A stretch of 64,000 nt of DNA from QZKY01 sp942492925 (GCA_942492925.1 OW818641.1:496001-560000); one strand, 5' to 3'. Counted from the first letter of the stretch, positions 1 through 9,089 are shown. The notes: generated from the sequence alone by a model not told the origin. Translations and numbers: made by a program.

Positions 1-40
1 CCAAAGAAGTCGACCGCGAGACGCGCCCTTCGGGGCTTCG

Positions 41-136
41 CCCGCTGCCAGTGCAGCAAAAGCGGGACGCAAAAAAACTCGCTTCGCTCAAACAGTTTTT
101 GCGTCTAATCCGCTTTTGCTTTCTGCCAGCGGCAGC
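41..136. repeat. Complex palindromic repeat at the window edge
   Basis: A long imperfect inverted repeat. One arm at 56-75 pairs with 96-119, with a 4-base bulge (TAAT, 106-109) and a 20-base loop. A second small hairpin CTGCC-AGC-GGCAG lies at 123-135. There is no coding potential. It may be a REP/BIME-like intergenic element or a terminator of a gene left of the window; the sequence does not decide between these. Confidence 0.5.
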
Positions 137-213
137 GTCTAAGCGGAGGAATGCGGCGCAGTAAAGTTTGCCATTTCAGAAAATAAATCGAAGCTGAGCT
201 AACCCCTAGGGCT

Positions 214-1062
214 TTAGCAAATTTTATGAAGCAGTTTTAGATATTCAGTTTCAGACAGTGATGGGAAAAGGGAGTTTAAAAATTTAAGTTTTATGTTGAC
301 GCCACGAGCGGTCAATTCCACTTCATGAATGAGCAACCCTTCAAGAAAATCACGTAAGCCCTCATCAAGAGTGAGAAAGCATATTTTGAGATTGGAGTCG
401 CAAAGCTGATTCGCTACAGCTTTTACACACGATATCTTTGAAATGATCAGTAAATCATTGAGTACATTAAATATATTGGCTGGCGTTATGTGTGGTTTCA
501 ATATATTTCTAGCTGCATTTCCTTCATGTAGGCAGGATAAACAGGCAACGACAATAGTGCTGCCTGTGTAGATTGAGTGTTTTCTCGCGAGATGGATGAT
601 TTGGCTTTCGACCACAGGTCTTTTTTGGGTGGGCACTTTGTTTTTAATTAACTTAAATGCTTCTTCTAAGAACGCAGCGTAGTTTGTCCAGTATTCCTCC
701 CTGTATTCTGTGAATGTAGATGCGAATTTATTTTTATGAATTTGAAGGAAGTCGCAATCAGTGCGCGCAAAACTGAAAAAATGTCTAAGCGCCTCTGCTT
801 CTTTATCTAGCGTGATTGTTTTTTCTTCGAAAGATTCCTTTTTACCTAGCTGTCCTTCAATCAAAGAGAGGATGGGGCTAATTGCACTTGCCGGTGTATC
901 GATTCTCCTCAGGGTGCGAAGCATTTCGAGCTTTTTTTGATCATTCGTTTCTTTTCCATTTTTTGCGGCTTTAATAAGAGAAACGATGTTGCGATCTAGG
1001 AGAAAAAGTATTTGGGCGCTTATATTGACCCCTTCTCCAATAAATGCTGGTGGCCCCATCAA
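214..1062 (-). CDS. Unknown protein, possibly PIN-like nuclease fold
   Basis: About 282 residues and markedly more AT-rich than all neighbours, which suggests recent transfer. I do not recognise the family. The N-terminal stretch FLLDRNIVSLI and the late stretch FLTLDEGL each carry an Asp after a hydrophobic strand, and NDLLII sits between them, an arrangement reminiscent of PIN-like nucleases. This is a weak inference. No signal peptide or membrane helix is visible. The start is TTG at 1062 or ATG at 1059; GGAAGG at 1072-1077 could serve either. It begins a few bases after the stop of yjdM, so co-transcription is likely. Confidence 0.6.
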   Translation of the reverse strand: MMGPPAFIGEGVNISAQILFLLDRNIVSLIKAAKNGKETNDQKKLEMLRTLRRIDTPASAISPILSLIEGQLGKKESFEEKTITLDKEAEALRHFFSFARTDCDFLQIHKNKFASTFTEYREEYWTNYAAFLEEAFKLIKNKVPTQKRPVVESQIIHLARKHSIYTGSTIVVACLSCLHEGNAARNILKPHITPANIFNVLNDLLIISKISCVKAVANQLCDSNLKICFLTLDEGLRDFLEGLLIHEVELTARGVNIKLKFLNSLFPSLSETEYLKLLHKIC

Positions 1063-1066
1063 TTCT

Positions 1067-1408
1067 CTAAGCCTTCCTCACAAACTCCGACTTGAGTTTC
1101 ATCGGCCCGATGCCGTCAATCTTGCAGTCGATGTCGTGATCGCCTTCGACGAGGCGAATGTTGCGCACCTTGGTGCCGACCTTGACGACTTGCGATGAGC
1201 CCTTGATTTTCAAATCCTTGATGACGGTGATGGTGTCGCCGTCTTGCAGCACGTTGCCGCTGGCATCCTTGTACACTTTCGCGACTTCTTCCGCAGGCGC
1301 GGCGGCGGTGGCCGACCATTCATGGCCGCATTCCGGGCAAACGAGGTTGGTGCCGTCTTCATAGGTGAGGGTGGATTGGCATTTGGGGCAGTTTGGTAAT
1401 TGACTCAT
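1067..1408 (-). CDS. yjdM: Zinc-ribbon alkylphosphonate utilisation-type protein YjdM/PhnA
   Basis: 113 residues. The N-terminal zinc ribbon has two CxxC pairs (CPKC near residues 7-10 and CPEC near 24-27). It is followed by the conserved YjdM/PhnA core with DASGNVLQDGDTITVIKDL and a terminal KLKSEFVRK. The name derives from old phosphonate-operon nomenclature; the cellular role is unsettled, and no phosphonate genes are nearby. Length and domain order are typical of the family. Confidence 0.9.
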   Translation of the reverse strand: MSQLPNCPKCQSTLTYEDGTNLVCPECGHEWSATAAAPAEEVAKVYKDASGNVLQDGDTITVIKDLKIKGSSQVVKVGTKVRNIRLVEGDHDIDCKIDGIGPMKLKSEFVRKA

Positions 1409-1695
1409 CGTTTCATCTCAACTTCATAGGGGGTTAACGGGTTATGGATTGCCTGATCGGTCGCCTGTCGATTATTTATTGCGCGCCTTATTGATCAGCT
1501 AACGCATCATAACATCGCCGACACCCCCTTAACGTCGGGGATCTGCCTCTTGATGTGCGTTGCGGCATATATTTGTTGCGCCTCTTTCATGTGAGAGGCA
1601 CAAAACGCGTAAAACCCCTCCCGAATGCAATAAAATAGCGGTTTGGCGCCATTTCAGGCGCTTGCCATTTTGAATATGCAGCCCAAGGAGACATC
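1409..1695. other. Intergenic region, divergent yjdM/trpB
   Basis: 287 bases between divergent genes. It holds a small hairpin (GCCTCT at 1580-1585 with AGAGGC at 1594-1599) and an AAGGAG ribosome site just before trpB. No Trp-codon leader peptide or other attenuator is recognisable. Confidence 0.4.
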
Positions 1696-2895
1696 ATGAC
1701 GTACCAGTTTTTGGAAATGCCGGACAAGAACGGCTACTTCGGTGAATACGGCGGCCAGATCGTTCCGCCGGAACTCAAGGCCATCATGGATCAAATCAGC
1801 GAGGCCTACGAAACCGTTCGGCAAACCAAGGCGTTTCAGGATGAACTGGCGGATTTGTACAAATATTATGTGGGCCGTCCGAGCCCGCTGTATTTCGCCA
1901 AGCGCCTGACGGCACGTCAGGGCGGCGCGCGCATTTTTCTCAAGCGCGAAGATTTGAACCACACGGGCGCGCACAAAATCAATCACTGTCTCGGTCAGGC
2001 CTTGCTGGCGAAGTACATGGGCAAGACCAAAGTGCTGGCAGAAACCGGCGCAGGTCAGCATGGCGTGGCGCTGGCTACCGCATGCGCGCTGGTCGGCTTG
2101 CCCTGCGAAATTCATATGGGCGAAGTGGATATCAAGAAAGAGCATCCGAACGTCACCAAGATGAAAATCCTCGGTTGCAAAGTGATTTCCGTCACGCGCG
2201 GCACGAAGACGCTGAAAGATGCGGTGGACAGCGCGTTCGACGAATACTTGAAAGACCCGGTGAATTTTCTGTATGCGATTGGTTCCGTCGTCGGCCCGCA
2301 TCCTTTCCCGAAGATGGTGCGCGATTTCCAGAGCATCGTGGGCAAGGAAGCGCGTGCGCAATTCCTGGAGCGCGAAGGCCGGCTGCCGGACATCGTGACG
2401 GCTTGCGTGGGGGGCGGATCGAATGCCATCGGCATGTTCACTGAATTTCTGCCGGACGAAGGTGTGAAACTGGTTGGCGTGGAACCGGGTGGCAAGGGCT
2501 TGAATACACCGGATCATGCGGCGACGATGACGCTGGGAACCAAGGGTACGATTCATGGCTTCAAGTGTTATACGCTGCAAGACGCTAACGGTGTGCCGCT
2601 GCCCGTGCATTCGATTGCATCCGGTCTGGATTATCCGGGCGTGGGTCCGCAACATTGCTACCTGAAAGATATCGGTCGCGCGCAGTACGAATCGATCACT
2701 GATGACGAATGTCTGGATGCGTTCATCACGCTCTCACGCACAGAAGGCATCATCCCCGCGCTGGAAAGTTCGCACGCCGTGGCGTACGCGATGAAGCTCG
2801 CCAAGACGCTGCCGAAGGACAAGACCATCCTCGTGAACCTTTCAGGTCGCGGCGACAAGGATGCCGACTTCGTTTCGGAAAAACTGGGTTTGTAA
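1696..2895 (+). CDS. trpB: Tryptophan synthase beta chain
   Basis: 399 residues. It catalyses the PLP-dependent condensation of indole and serine to tryptophan, normally as an alpha2beta2 complex with TrpA. The PLP lysine is in NHTGAHKINH (Lys94), and the glycine-rich phosphate loop is CVGGGSNAIG. The start follows AAGGAG with good spacing. No trpA or trpF flanks it: a terminator follows at once and cheV converges. In most Burkholderiales trpB lies in trpF-trpB-trpA, so this copy is either relocated or acts alone. It belongs to the standard TrpB1-type length class. Confidence 0.97.
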   Translation: MTYQFLEMPDKNGYFGEYGGQIVPPELKAIMDQISEAYETVRQTKAFQDELADLYKYYVGRPSPLYFAKRLTARQGGARIFLKREDLNHTGAHKINHCLGQALLAKYMGKTKVLAETGAGQHGVALATACALVGLPCEIHMGEVDIKKEHPNVTKMKILGCKVISVTRGTKTLKDAVDSAFDEYLKDPVNFLYAIGSVVGPHPFPKMVRDFQSIVGKEARAQFLEREGRLPDIVTACVGGGSNAIGMFTEFLPDEGVKLVGVEPGGKGLNTPDHAATMTLGTKGTIHGFKCYTLQDANGVPLPVHSIASGLDYPGVGPQHCYLKDIGRAQYESITDDECLDAFITLSRTEGIIPALESSHAVAYAMKLAKTLPKDKTILVNLSGRGDKDADFVSEKLGL

Positions 2896-2911
2896 TCGAC
2901 CGTCTTCAATT

Positions 2912-2951
2912 AAAAAAGCCGCCCAGGGTTAATGCCTCGGGCGGCTTTTTT
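2912..2951. terminator. Bidirectional intrinsic terminator trpB/cheV
   Basis: AAAAAGCCGCCC at 2913-2924 pairs with GGGCGGCTTTTT at 2939-2950. The A-run and T-run flanks make it functional on both strands between the convergent trpB and cheV. Confidence 0.9.
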
Positions 2952-2962
2952 ATGCGCGCAAG

Positions 2963-3940
2963 CTATGCGGGTTCCGGTTGCTTGAGTGCGGTACGTAAGG
3001 CCAGCGCCAGTTCCGGCGCATCGAATTTGGCAACGTAGGCATCCGCGCCCACATTTTTGACGTGGGCTTCATTGGCGCTTCCTGTGAGTGAAGAGTGAAT
3101 GACCACAGGGATTTGGCTGAAGCGACTGTCGCTCTTGATGTTGCGCGTGAGTGTGAAGCCATCCATTTCCGGCATTTCCAGATCGGTGAGCACCAGCGCC
3201 ACCTTGTCGGTCACCGACGTGCCTTCGGCTTCGGCTTCCTGTAAAAGGCTGTGCAGCTTGTCCCAGGCTTCTTTGCCACTCTTGGTCATGACGAAAGGCA
3301 AGCCCATCGCCCTTAATCCTTGGTCGATCATCGCGCGCGCTACTTGCGAATCGTCTGCAGCCAGGATGACCGAACCCGGTTTCATTTTTACCGTTGCGCC
3401 GGCATTTTCAGCATCAATGGCGTTGATCGAAGACGGCGACATCATGCGCAAGATGGCTTCCACATCAAGTACCTGTACCAGTCGTGGGCTGTCCAGGCTG
3501 GCGTCGAGGCGCGCAATGCTGGTCACCATGCTGTTGGCAACACCTGCTTCTGCGGGAAGCACCTGGTTCCAGTCCAGGCGCACGATGTCATCAACCGATT
3601 CGACGGCAAAGGCTTGCGCCGTTTGCGCGAACTCCGTCACGAGCATGATGTTCAAGCCCGTTTTGGGCGTACATCCGACGACGGAAGGCAAATCAATGAC
3701 AGGAAGGACGGTGCCGCGAATGTTAACGACGCCTAGCATGTTGGGCAAGGAACCGGGAATGGCCGTGATGGTTGGCATGGCAATAATTTCGCGGACCTTG
3801 AATACATTGATCCCAAACAGTTCAGACTCTTCTTTGCTGGCGTCGCCACCCAAACGAAAGAGGAGCAATTCGAATTTGTTGGTGCCAGCCAGGTTGGTGC
3901 GCGCATTGACTTCGTCCTGAAAAGATTTTGCATCAATCAT
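2963..3940 (-). CDS. cheV: Chemotaxis coupling protein CheV
   Basis: 325 residues. An N-terminal CheW-like domain (about 20-170, with GVVNIRGTVLPVIDL) is followed by a receiver domain (about 190-318) whose phospho-acceptor is Asp253 in LTDLEMPEMDGF and whose conserved Lys lies in AYVAKF. It couples chemoreceptors to CheA, and phosphorylation of the receiver tunes adaptation. No other che genes are adjacent, although a soluble Cache-CheW fusion lies at 42-44.6 kb. It is cytoplasmic, with no membrane segment. Confidence 0.96.
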   Translation of the reverse strand: MIDAKSFQDEVNARTNLAGTNKFELLLFRLGGDASKEESELFGINVFKVREIIAMPTITAIPGSLPNMLGVVNIRGTVLPVIDLPSVVGCTPKTGLNIMLVTEFAQTAQAFAVESVDDIVRLDWNQVLPAEAGVANSMVTSIARLDASLDSPRLVQVLDVEAILRMMSPSSINAIDAENAGATVKMKPGSVILAADDSQVARAMIDQGLRAMGLPFVMTKSGKEAWDKLHSLLQEAEAEGTSVTDKVALVLTDLEMPEMDGFTLTRNIKSDSRFSQIPVVIHSSLTGSANEAHVKNVGADAYVAKFDAPELALALRTALKQPEPA

Positions 3941-4272
3941 TAGCGGTTACTCCTTGCAGTTCGTGCTGCGGCGTGGGCCATTGATCAAGACTTCTTCCCA
4001 AGGGGGATCTGTAAGTCCCTCTGCGGATTATAGAGGGCCGACTCCCTCGGCACTTGAGGTTAAGCAATGTTGCTCCTAGTAATCACATGCTAGGCTGGTT
4101 TCTTCTCCCGGGCAAGGCTTACTTCTGCGTGTGTGGCTTAAAGGCTTTAGGCGCTGCTAAAACCCCACAAAGCATGCGGGAAAGCAGGTTTTTTGGAATT
4201 GTGTTTAAATGAAATTGCGCTCATCGATGAATACGTAAACCCTCACCAGCATTTAAAAAGAAGGAGAAAAAC
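3941..4272. other. Intergenic region, cheV/ahpC divergent promoters
   Basis: 332 bases without a credible gene. It must carry the cheV and ahpC promoters. No OxyR-type site could be assigned with confidence by eye. Confidence 0.4.
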
Positions 4273-4839
4273 ATGTCGTCTCTCATCAATACCGAAATCA
4301 AGCCTTTCAAGGCCATGGCGTTTCACAACGGTCAATTCATCAAGGTGACCGAAGCCAATCTGAAGGGCAAGTGGTCCATCGTCTTTTTCTATCCTGCGGA
4401 CTTTACGTTCGTGTGCCCGACGGAACTGGGCGATCTGGCGGATCACTATGGCGAGCTGCAAAAAATGGGCGTCGAAGTGTATTCGGTTTCCACCGATACG
4501 CATTTCACCCACAAGGCGTGGCACGACACGTCCGACACGATCAAAAAAATCAAATTCCCGATGGTGGGCGACCCGACCGGTACCCTCTCTCGCAATTTTG
4601 AAGTCATGATCGAAAGTCAGGGCATGGCCGAGCGCGGCACGTTCGTGATTGACCCGAGCGGAAAAATTCAGATCATCGAAATTAACGCGGGCGGTATTGG
4701 ACGCGACGCTTCCGAGTTGCTGCGCAAGGTGAAAGCAGCGCAGTACGTGGCCACGCATCCAGGCGAAGTGTGTCCGGCCAAGTGGAAGGAAGGCGACGCA
4801 ACGCTGGCGCCGTCGCTGGAACTGGTCGGCAAGATTTAA
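4273..4839 (+). CDS. ahpC: Alkyl hydroperoxide reductase peroxiredoxin AhpC
   Basis: 188 residues, typical 2-Cys AhpC length. It reduces H2O2 and organic peroxides. The peroxidatic Cys48 lies in TFVCPTEL and the resolving Cys167 in GEVCPAKW. Oxidised AhpC is re-reduced by AhpF, encoded 216 bases downstream. A hairpin directly after the gene may set a high AhpC:AhpF ratio by partial termination. The start follows AAGGAG. Confidence 0.97.
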   Translation: MSSLINTEIKPFKAMAFHNGQFIKVTEANLKGKWSIVFFYPADFTFVCPTELGDLADHYGELQKMGVEVYSVSTDTHFTHKAWHDTSDTIKKIKFPMVGDPTGTLSRNFEVMIESQGMAERGTFVIDPSGKIQIIEINAGGIGRDASELLRKVKAAQYVATHPGEVCPAKWKEGDATLAPSLELVGKI

Positions 4840-4854
4840 CAAAACGTTTCCTGC

Positions 4855-4889
4855 GGCCCTGAACGTCATTGTTCAGGGCCTTGTCGTTT
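4855..4889 (+). terminator. Hairpin between ahpC and ahpF
   Basis: GGCCCTGAAC at 4855-4864 pairs perfectly with GTTCAGGGCC at 4871-4880, followed by a mixed T-rich stretch. It is probably a partial terminator or mRNA stabiliser. Confidence 0.7.
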
Positions 4890-5055
4890 CAAAACCGTAA
4901 AAGCAATTTGCAACATTCAAGCCCCCAGCGCAGGCTAAGGCTCAGTGAAGTTCCTTTGCGCTGCATCAATCTGGAAAGACGCCGAGATGACAGACTGGAC
5001 CATACGTCATCGACATCAGTTTTAGATACGGGTCACCACAGAAAAAGAAAACATC

Positions 5056-6600
5056 ATGCTCGACGCCAATTTACAAACTCAGCTCAAATCCTATCTCGCC
5101 AATCTCAGGCGGCAGGTGGATATCACCGCGTACGTGGATGACGGCGAGGCATCCCGCGAGATGCTTTCCATGCTGAAAGAGATTGCCGCATTGACGGACA
5201 AGATCGCCATCACCGAAAAGCGCGATCTTGCCGAACGCGTGCCGTCATTCAGGATAACGCATGTCGGTGGCGGAAAGGGCGTGACGTTTGCCGGCATTCC
5301 GATGGGGCATGAGTTCACGTCGCTGGTCTTGGCGCTGTTGCACATCGGCGGACATCCTCCGGTAATCGAAGACCGGCAGCTTGTGCAAATCCGAGCGCTG
5401 TCTGAGCCATTGCATTTTGAAACCTACATTTCACTGTCCTGCCACAACTGTCCGGAAGTGGTGCAGGCACTGAATACGATGGCTGCACTGAATCCGGTGA
5501 TATCGAATGTGATGATTGACGGCGCGTTCTTTCAGGATGAAGTCAAGCAACGCGGCATCTTGTCTGTGCCAATGATTTATTTGAACGGTCAGGCGTTCGG
5601 GCAAGGGCGCATGACGCTGGAAGAAATTCTCGCGAAAGTCGATACCGAATCGGTGGCGCGCACGGCACAAGTGCTGGCAGACAAGCCGCCTTACGATGTG
5701 CTGGTGATCGGCGGCGGTCCCGCGGGCGCATCTGCCGCGATCTACGCGGCGCGAAAAGGCATCCGTACGGGGTTGGTGGCGGAACGATTCGGCGGACAGG
5801 TGCTCGATACGCTGGCCATCGAAAATCTGATTTCAGTCAAAGAAACCGATGGCCCGAAGCTGGCGGCCGCGCTTGAGCAGAATGTGAAAAGCGTCAACGT
5901 CGATGTCATGAATCTGCAGCGCGTTAGGGCGCTGGTGCCCGGCGACCAGATTGAAATCAAACTGGAAAGCGGCGCTTCGCTGAAAGCGAAGACCGTGATC
6001 CTTGCGCCGGGCGCGCGCTGGCGCGAACTGGATGTTCCCGGTGAGCGCGAATATCGTGGCAGGGGCGTGGCCTATTGTCCGCACTGCGACGGGCCGTTGT
6101 TCAAGGGCAAGCGGGTTGCCGTGGTTGGCGGCGGCAACTCTGCAGCGGAAGCCACCATTGATCTGGCGGGTATCGTGGAACACGTGACCGTGATGATTCG
6201 CGGAGAGGAACTGCGCGCGGACAAAGTGCTGCGCGAAAAAATGCTCAATCTGCCCAACGTGAGCTTGATCAGGCAGGCAACGTTTCATGAAATCACGGGC
6301 GATGGATCGAAAGTCACTGGATTGTCATACAGCGTTGCCAAGGCAAGCGAGAAAAAACTTCTGGAACTCGAAGGTGTCTTCGTGCAGATTGGATTGATTC
6401 CCAACACGGCTTGGCTGGGAGGCACGGTGAGGCTCAATGAATGGGGCGAGATCGTGGTGGACAGTCGGGCAAACACTTCAGTGTCGGGGGTGTTTGCAGC
6501 GGGCGACGCCACGAATTCTCCCTTCAAGCAAATCATTATCGCGATGGGAGATGGTGCCAAGGCCTCGCTGAGTGCTTTCGAGCATTTGATGCGTCATTAA
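5056..6600 (+). CDS. ahpF: Alkyl hydroperoxide reductase flavoprotein AhpF
   Basis: 514 residues. The N-terminal tandem thioredoxin-like domain has CHNC (Cys129/Cys132). A thioredoxin-reductase-like FAD/NADH domain follows, with GGGPAGASAAIYAARKG, the redox pair CPHC (Cys341/Cys344), a second dinucleotide fold VVGGGNSAAEA and the terminal FAD motif GVFAAGDAT. It passes electrons from NADH to AhpC. Length matches E. coli AhpF. Confidence 0.97.
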   Translation: MLDANLQTQLKSYLANLRRQVDITAYVDDGEASREMLSMLKEIAALTDKIAITEKRDLAERVPSFRITHVGGGKGVTFAGIPMGHEFTSLVLALLHIGGHPPVIEDRQLVQIRALSEPLHFETYISLSCHNCPEVVQALNTMAALNPVISNVMIDGAFFQDEVKQRGILSVPMIYLNGQAFGQGRMTLEEILAKVDTESVARTAQVLADKPPYDVLVIGGGPAGASAAIYAARKGIRTGLVAERFGGQVLDTLAIENLISVKETDGPKLAAALEQNVKSVNVDVMNLQRVRALVPGDQIEIKLESGASLKAKTVILAPGARWRELDVPGEREYRGRGVAYCPHCDGPLFKGKRVAVVGGGNSAAEATIDLAGIVEHVTVMIRGEELRADKVLREKMLNLPNVSLIRQATFHEITGDGSKVTGLSYSVAKASEKKLLELEGVFVQIGLIPNTAWLGGTVRLNEWGEIVVDSRANTSVSGVFAAGDATNSPFKQIIIAMGDGAKASLSAFEHLMRH

Positions 6601-6601
6601 A

Positions 6602-6629
6602 GGGCCAGACCAATCTATCTGGCCCCTTA
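6602..6629 (+). terminator. Hairpin terminator after ahpF
   Basis: GGGCCAGA at 6602-6609 pairs with TCTGGCCC at 6618-6625, followed by CCTTAC. It is a compact stem with a weak T-tract. Confidence 0.6.
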
Positions 6630-6653
6630 CGGCATCGCTCTCAACTTCTCCCC

Positions 6654-6806
6654 AGGCTGATCGAGCTGGAATTGACGGAGTCCATCATGATCGGTAACCT
6701 TGAGAAAGTGCTGAAGACCGTGCGTCGTCTTAGAATGCATGGCGTCGGGTATTCCGCGAAGCCCGTGGATGCGAAACAGTTCGGCGAGTATCTGAACCGA
6801 ACCTGA
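6654..6806 (+). pseudogene. Remnant of an EAL-domain (c-di-GMP phosphodiesterase) gene
   Basis: About 50 codons in frame to a TGA at 6804. They begin with LIELELTESIM, the core ELTES motif of EAL domains. They then jump from the GV that normally precedes the DDFG motif straight to GYSAKPVDAKQFGEYL, which matches the extreme C-terminus of EAL proteins. The middle, including DDFG and KID, is missing. This fits an EAL gene with most of its 5' part and an internal segment deleted. It lies between ahpF and proB. Confidence 0.65.
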
Positions 6807-6814
6807 AAAAAGAG

Positions 6815-7933
6815 TTACAGCAAAACGAGATTGTCGCGGTGGACAAGTTCCTGGTCGCCCGCGTAACCCAGGATCGATTCGATTTCGGATGACTGGTGAC
6901 GCATGACAAGGCGCGCTTCCGCGCTGGAGTAATTCGTTAAGCCTCGCGCGATCTCGCGGCCGCTTTCGTCCGTGAGTGTAATTACTTCGCCGCGTCCGAA
7001 TTCGCCCTCGACGGCGGTCACACCAATCGGCAACAGCGATTTGCCTTCGTCGCATACTTTGCGCGTGGCACCGGAGTCCAGTACCACACGACCCGCTGTG
7101 TGAAGATGGTCGGCCATCCATTGCTTGCGCGCGGTCAGATGACCGGTTGGCGCGAGAAGTTGCGACCCGATGATTTCGCCAGCGGCCAGACGCGACAGCA
7201 CGTTTTCTTCGCGTCCCCACGCAATCACGGTATGCGCGCCAGAACTGGCGGCGCGCTTGGCAGCCAGCACTTTCGTCAGCATGCCGCCACGACCAATATT
7301 GGATCCGCTACCGCCCGCCATCGCTTCGAGCGACGCATCGCCCGCTTGCGCATTCTGGATGAGAGTTGCATTCGGGTCCTTGCGCGGATCGGCGCTGTAA
7401 AGGCCGCGCTGATCGGTAAGGATGATGAGCGCCTCTGCTTCGATGAGATTGGCGACGAGTGCGCCGAGTGTGTCGTTGTCACCGAACTTGATTTCATCGG
7501 TAACAACGGTATCGTTTTCATTGATGATCGGCACCACACCCAGTTCAAGCAGTGTGAACAGCGTGGAGCGCGCATTCAGATAGCGCTCGCGGTCTGCCAG
7601 ATCGGCATGGGTCAGTAATACTTGCGCGGTACGAATGTTGTGAACGCGAAAGCTGGTTTCATAAATTTGCACCAGTCCCATTTGGCCGACGGCGGCGCAG
7701 GCTTGCAGTTCGTGGATGCCGGTCGGGCGTTTTTCAAACCCCAGACGCTGCATGCCTTCGGCGATGGCGCCGGAACTGACCAGCACGACTTCCTTGCCGA
7801 GCGTGCGCAGATGCGCAATCTGTTCGGCCCACTTGGCGATGGCGGCATGATCGAGGCCTTTGCCGTCATTGGTGACCAGGGTCGAGCCGACCTTGATAAT
7901 GACGCGCTTCGCTTTCTGGATAACCGATTTCAT
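6815..7933 (-). CDS. proB: Glutamate 5-kinase
   Basis: 372 residues from the ATG at 7933. First step of proline synthesis: ATP-dependent phosphorylation of glutamate to gamma-glutamyl phosphate. An amino-acid kinase domain (KVGSTLVTNDG, LVSSGAIAEGM, INENDTVV, GGMLTKVLAAK) is followed by a C-terminal PUA domain. A longer reading to 7987 would overlap the obg stop and adds a non-conserved tail, so the shorter start is preferred. It is last in the rplU-rpmA-obg-proB block. Confidence 0.95.
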   Translation of the reverse strand: MKSVIQKAKRVIIKVGSTLVTNDGKGLDHAAIAKWAEQIAHLRTLGKEVVLVSSGAIAEGMQRLGFEKRPTGIHELQACAAVGQMGLVQIYETSFRVHNIRTAQVLLTHADLADRERYLNARSTLFTLLELGVVPIINENDTVVTDEIKFGDNDTLGALVANLIEAEALIILTDQRGLYSADPRKDPNATLIQNAQAGDASLEAMAGGSGSNIGRGGMLTKVLAAKRAASSGAHTVIAWGREENVLSRLAAGEIIGSQLLAPTGHLTARKQWMADHLHTAGRVVLDSGATRKVCDEGKSLLPIGVTAVEGEFGRGEVITLTDESGREIARGLTNYSSAEARLVMRHQSSEIESILGYAGDQELVHRDNLVLL

Positions 7934-7952
7934 GCTGTGTGTGAAGGTGGTT

Positions 7953-9062
7953 TTATTCGATGACCTTGAATCGGGGGTCGTCCGCATCTATGGATTCTAT
8001 CGCACGCGCCTCTTCTGCGACACGAATTTCTTTGGCGCGAAGTTCGGCCTGCTTGCGTTCGTCGATATAACTGAAGATCGCCACGATCAAGGCTTCGCAA
8101 CCCTCGCGGTTCAGCGCGGAGATTTCAAAGACCGGGCCTTTCCACTTCATGCGGCGGATGAAACTCGCCACACGCTTTTTGCGCTCGTCTTCCGGCACGA
8201 TGTCGAGTTTGTTCAGCACCAGCCAGCGGGGTTTATCAACCAGTTCCCGATCGTATTTTTCCAGTTCCTTCACCAGCGCCTGCGCTTCCTTGACTGGATC
8301 GACCGTATCCTCAAAGGGTGCCAGATCGACGATGTGCAGTAACAGCCCCGTGCGTTGCAGGTGGCGCAGGAATTGATGGCCGAGTCCCGCGCCTTCTGCG
8401 GCGCCTTCAATCAGGCCGGGAATGTCGGCGATGACAAAACTCTTTTCGCTGCCCACGCGCACGACGCCGAGGTTTGGCGCCAAGGTGGTGAAGGGATAAT
8501 CGGCGATTTTCGGGCGGGCATTGGAGACGGCGGTGATGAACGTGGACTTGCCCGCATTGGGCATGCCGAGCAGGCCGACATCGGCGAGTACTTTCAATTC
8601 GAGATGCAGTTCGCGGCGTTCGCCCGGCTTGCCGTCGGATTTTTGACGCGGTGCGCGATTCGTCGAACTCTTGAAGTGGATATTGCCCCAGCCGCCCTCG
8701 CCGCCTTTGGCGAGCAATTCCACTTGGGCGTGTTCGGTGAGATCCGCGACGATTTCGCCCGTATCGCGATCGGTGATGATGGTCCCGACTGGCATGCGCA
8801 GCAAAATATCATCCGCGCCTTTGCCGTAGCAATCGGATCCGCGGCCGTGCTCGCCGCGTTTGGCTTCATGGCGCTTGGAGAATCGGTAATCCACCAGCGT
8901 GTTGATGTTGCGATCGGCGACAGCCCAGACGCTGCCGCCCTTGCCGCCGTCGCCGCCATCCGGCCCGCCAAACGGACGGAACTTTTCGCGGTTGAACGAA
9001 GCCACGCCGTTGCCCCCGTCGCCGGCGATGACTTCGATACGTGCTTCGTCGATGAATTTCAT
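7953..9062 (-). CDS. obgE: Obg family GTPase (ribosome assembly)
   Basis: 369 residues. The glycine-rich Obg fold is at about 1-158 (DGGNGVASFNREKF, GGPDGGDGGKGG). The G domain has the P-loop GMPNAGKST, DIPGLIEGA and NKLD. It associates with the 50S subunit, consistent with the adjacent L27 and L21 genes. A terminator separates it from rpmA, so its expression may be partly independent. Confidence 0.97.
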   Translation of the reverse strand: MKFIDEARIEVIAGDGGNGVASFNREKFRPFGGPDGGDGGKGGSVWAVADRNINTLVDYRFSKRHEAKRGEHGRGSDCYGKGADDILLRMPVGTIITDRDTGEIVADLTEHAQVELLAKGGEGGWGNIHFKSSTNRAPRQKSDGKPGERRELHLELKVLADVGLLGMPNAGKSTFITAVSNARPKIADYPFTTLAPNLGVVRVGSEKSFVIADIPGLIEGAAEGAGLGHQFLRHLQRTGLLLHIVDLAPFEDTVDPVKEAQALVKELEKYDRELVDKPRWLVLNKLDIVPEDERKKRVASFIRRMKWKGPVFEISALNREGCEALIVAIFSYIDERKQAELRAKEIRVAEEARAIESIDADDPRFKVIE

Positions 9063-9089
9063 GGTGTCTTTGAAAAAGTTATTGCAAAT

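Noticed and set aside
3961..3990. TTGATCAA near cheV as an FNR site
   Set aside because: The half-sites abut without the required six-base spacing between TTGA and TCAA.
4869..5141. 90-codon frame between ahpC and ahpF
   Set aside because: It overlaps the ahpC hairpin and the ahpF start, is Arg/Ser-rich and has no ribosome site.
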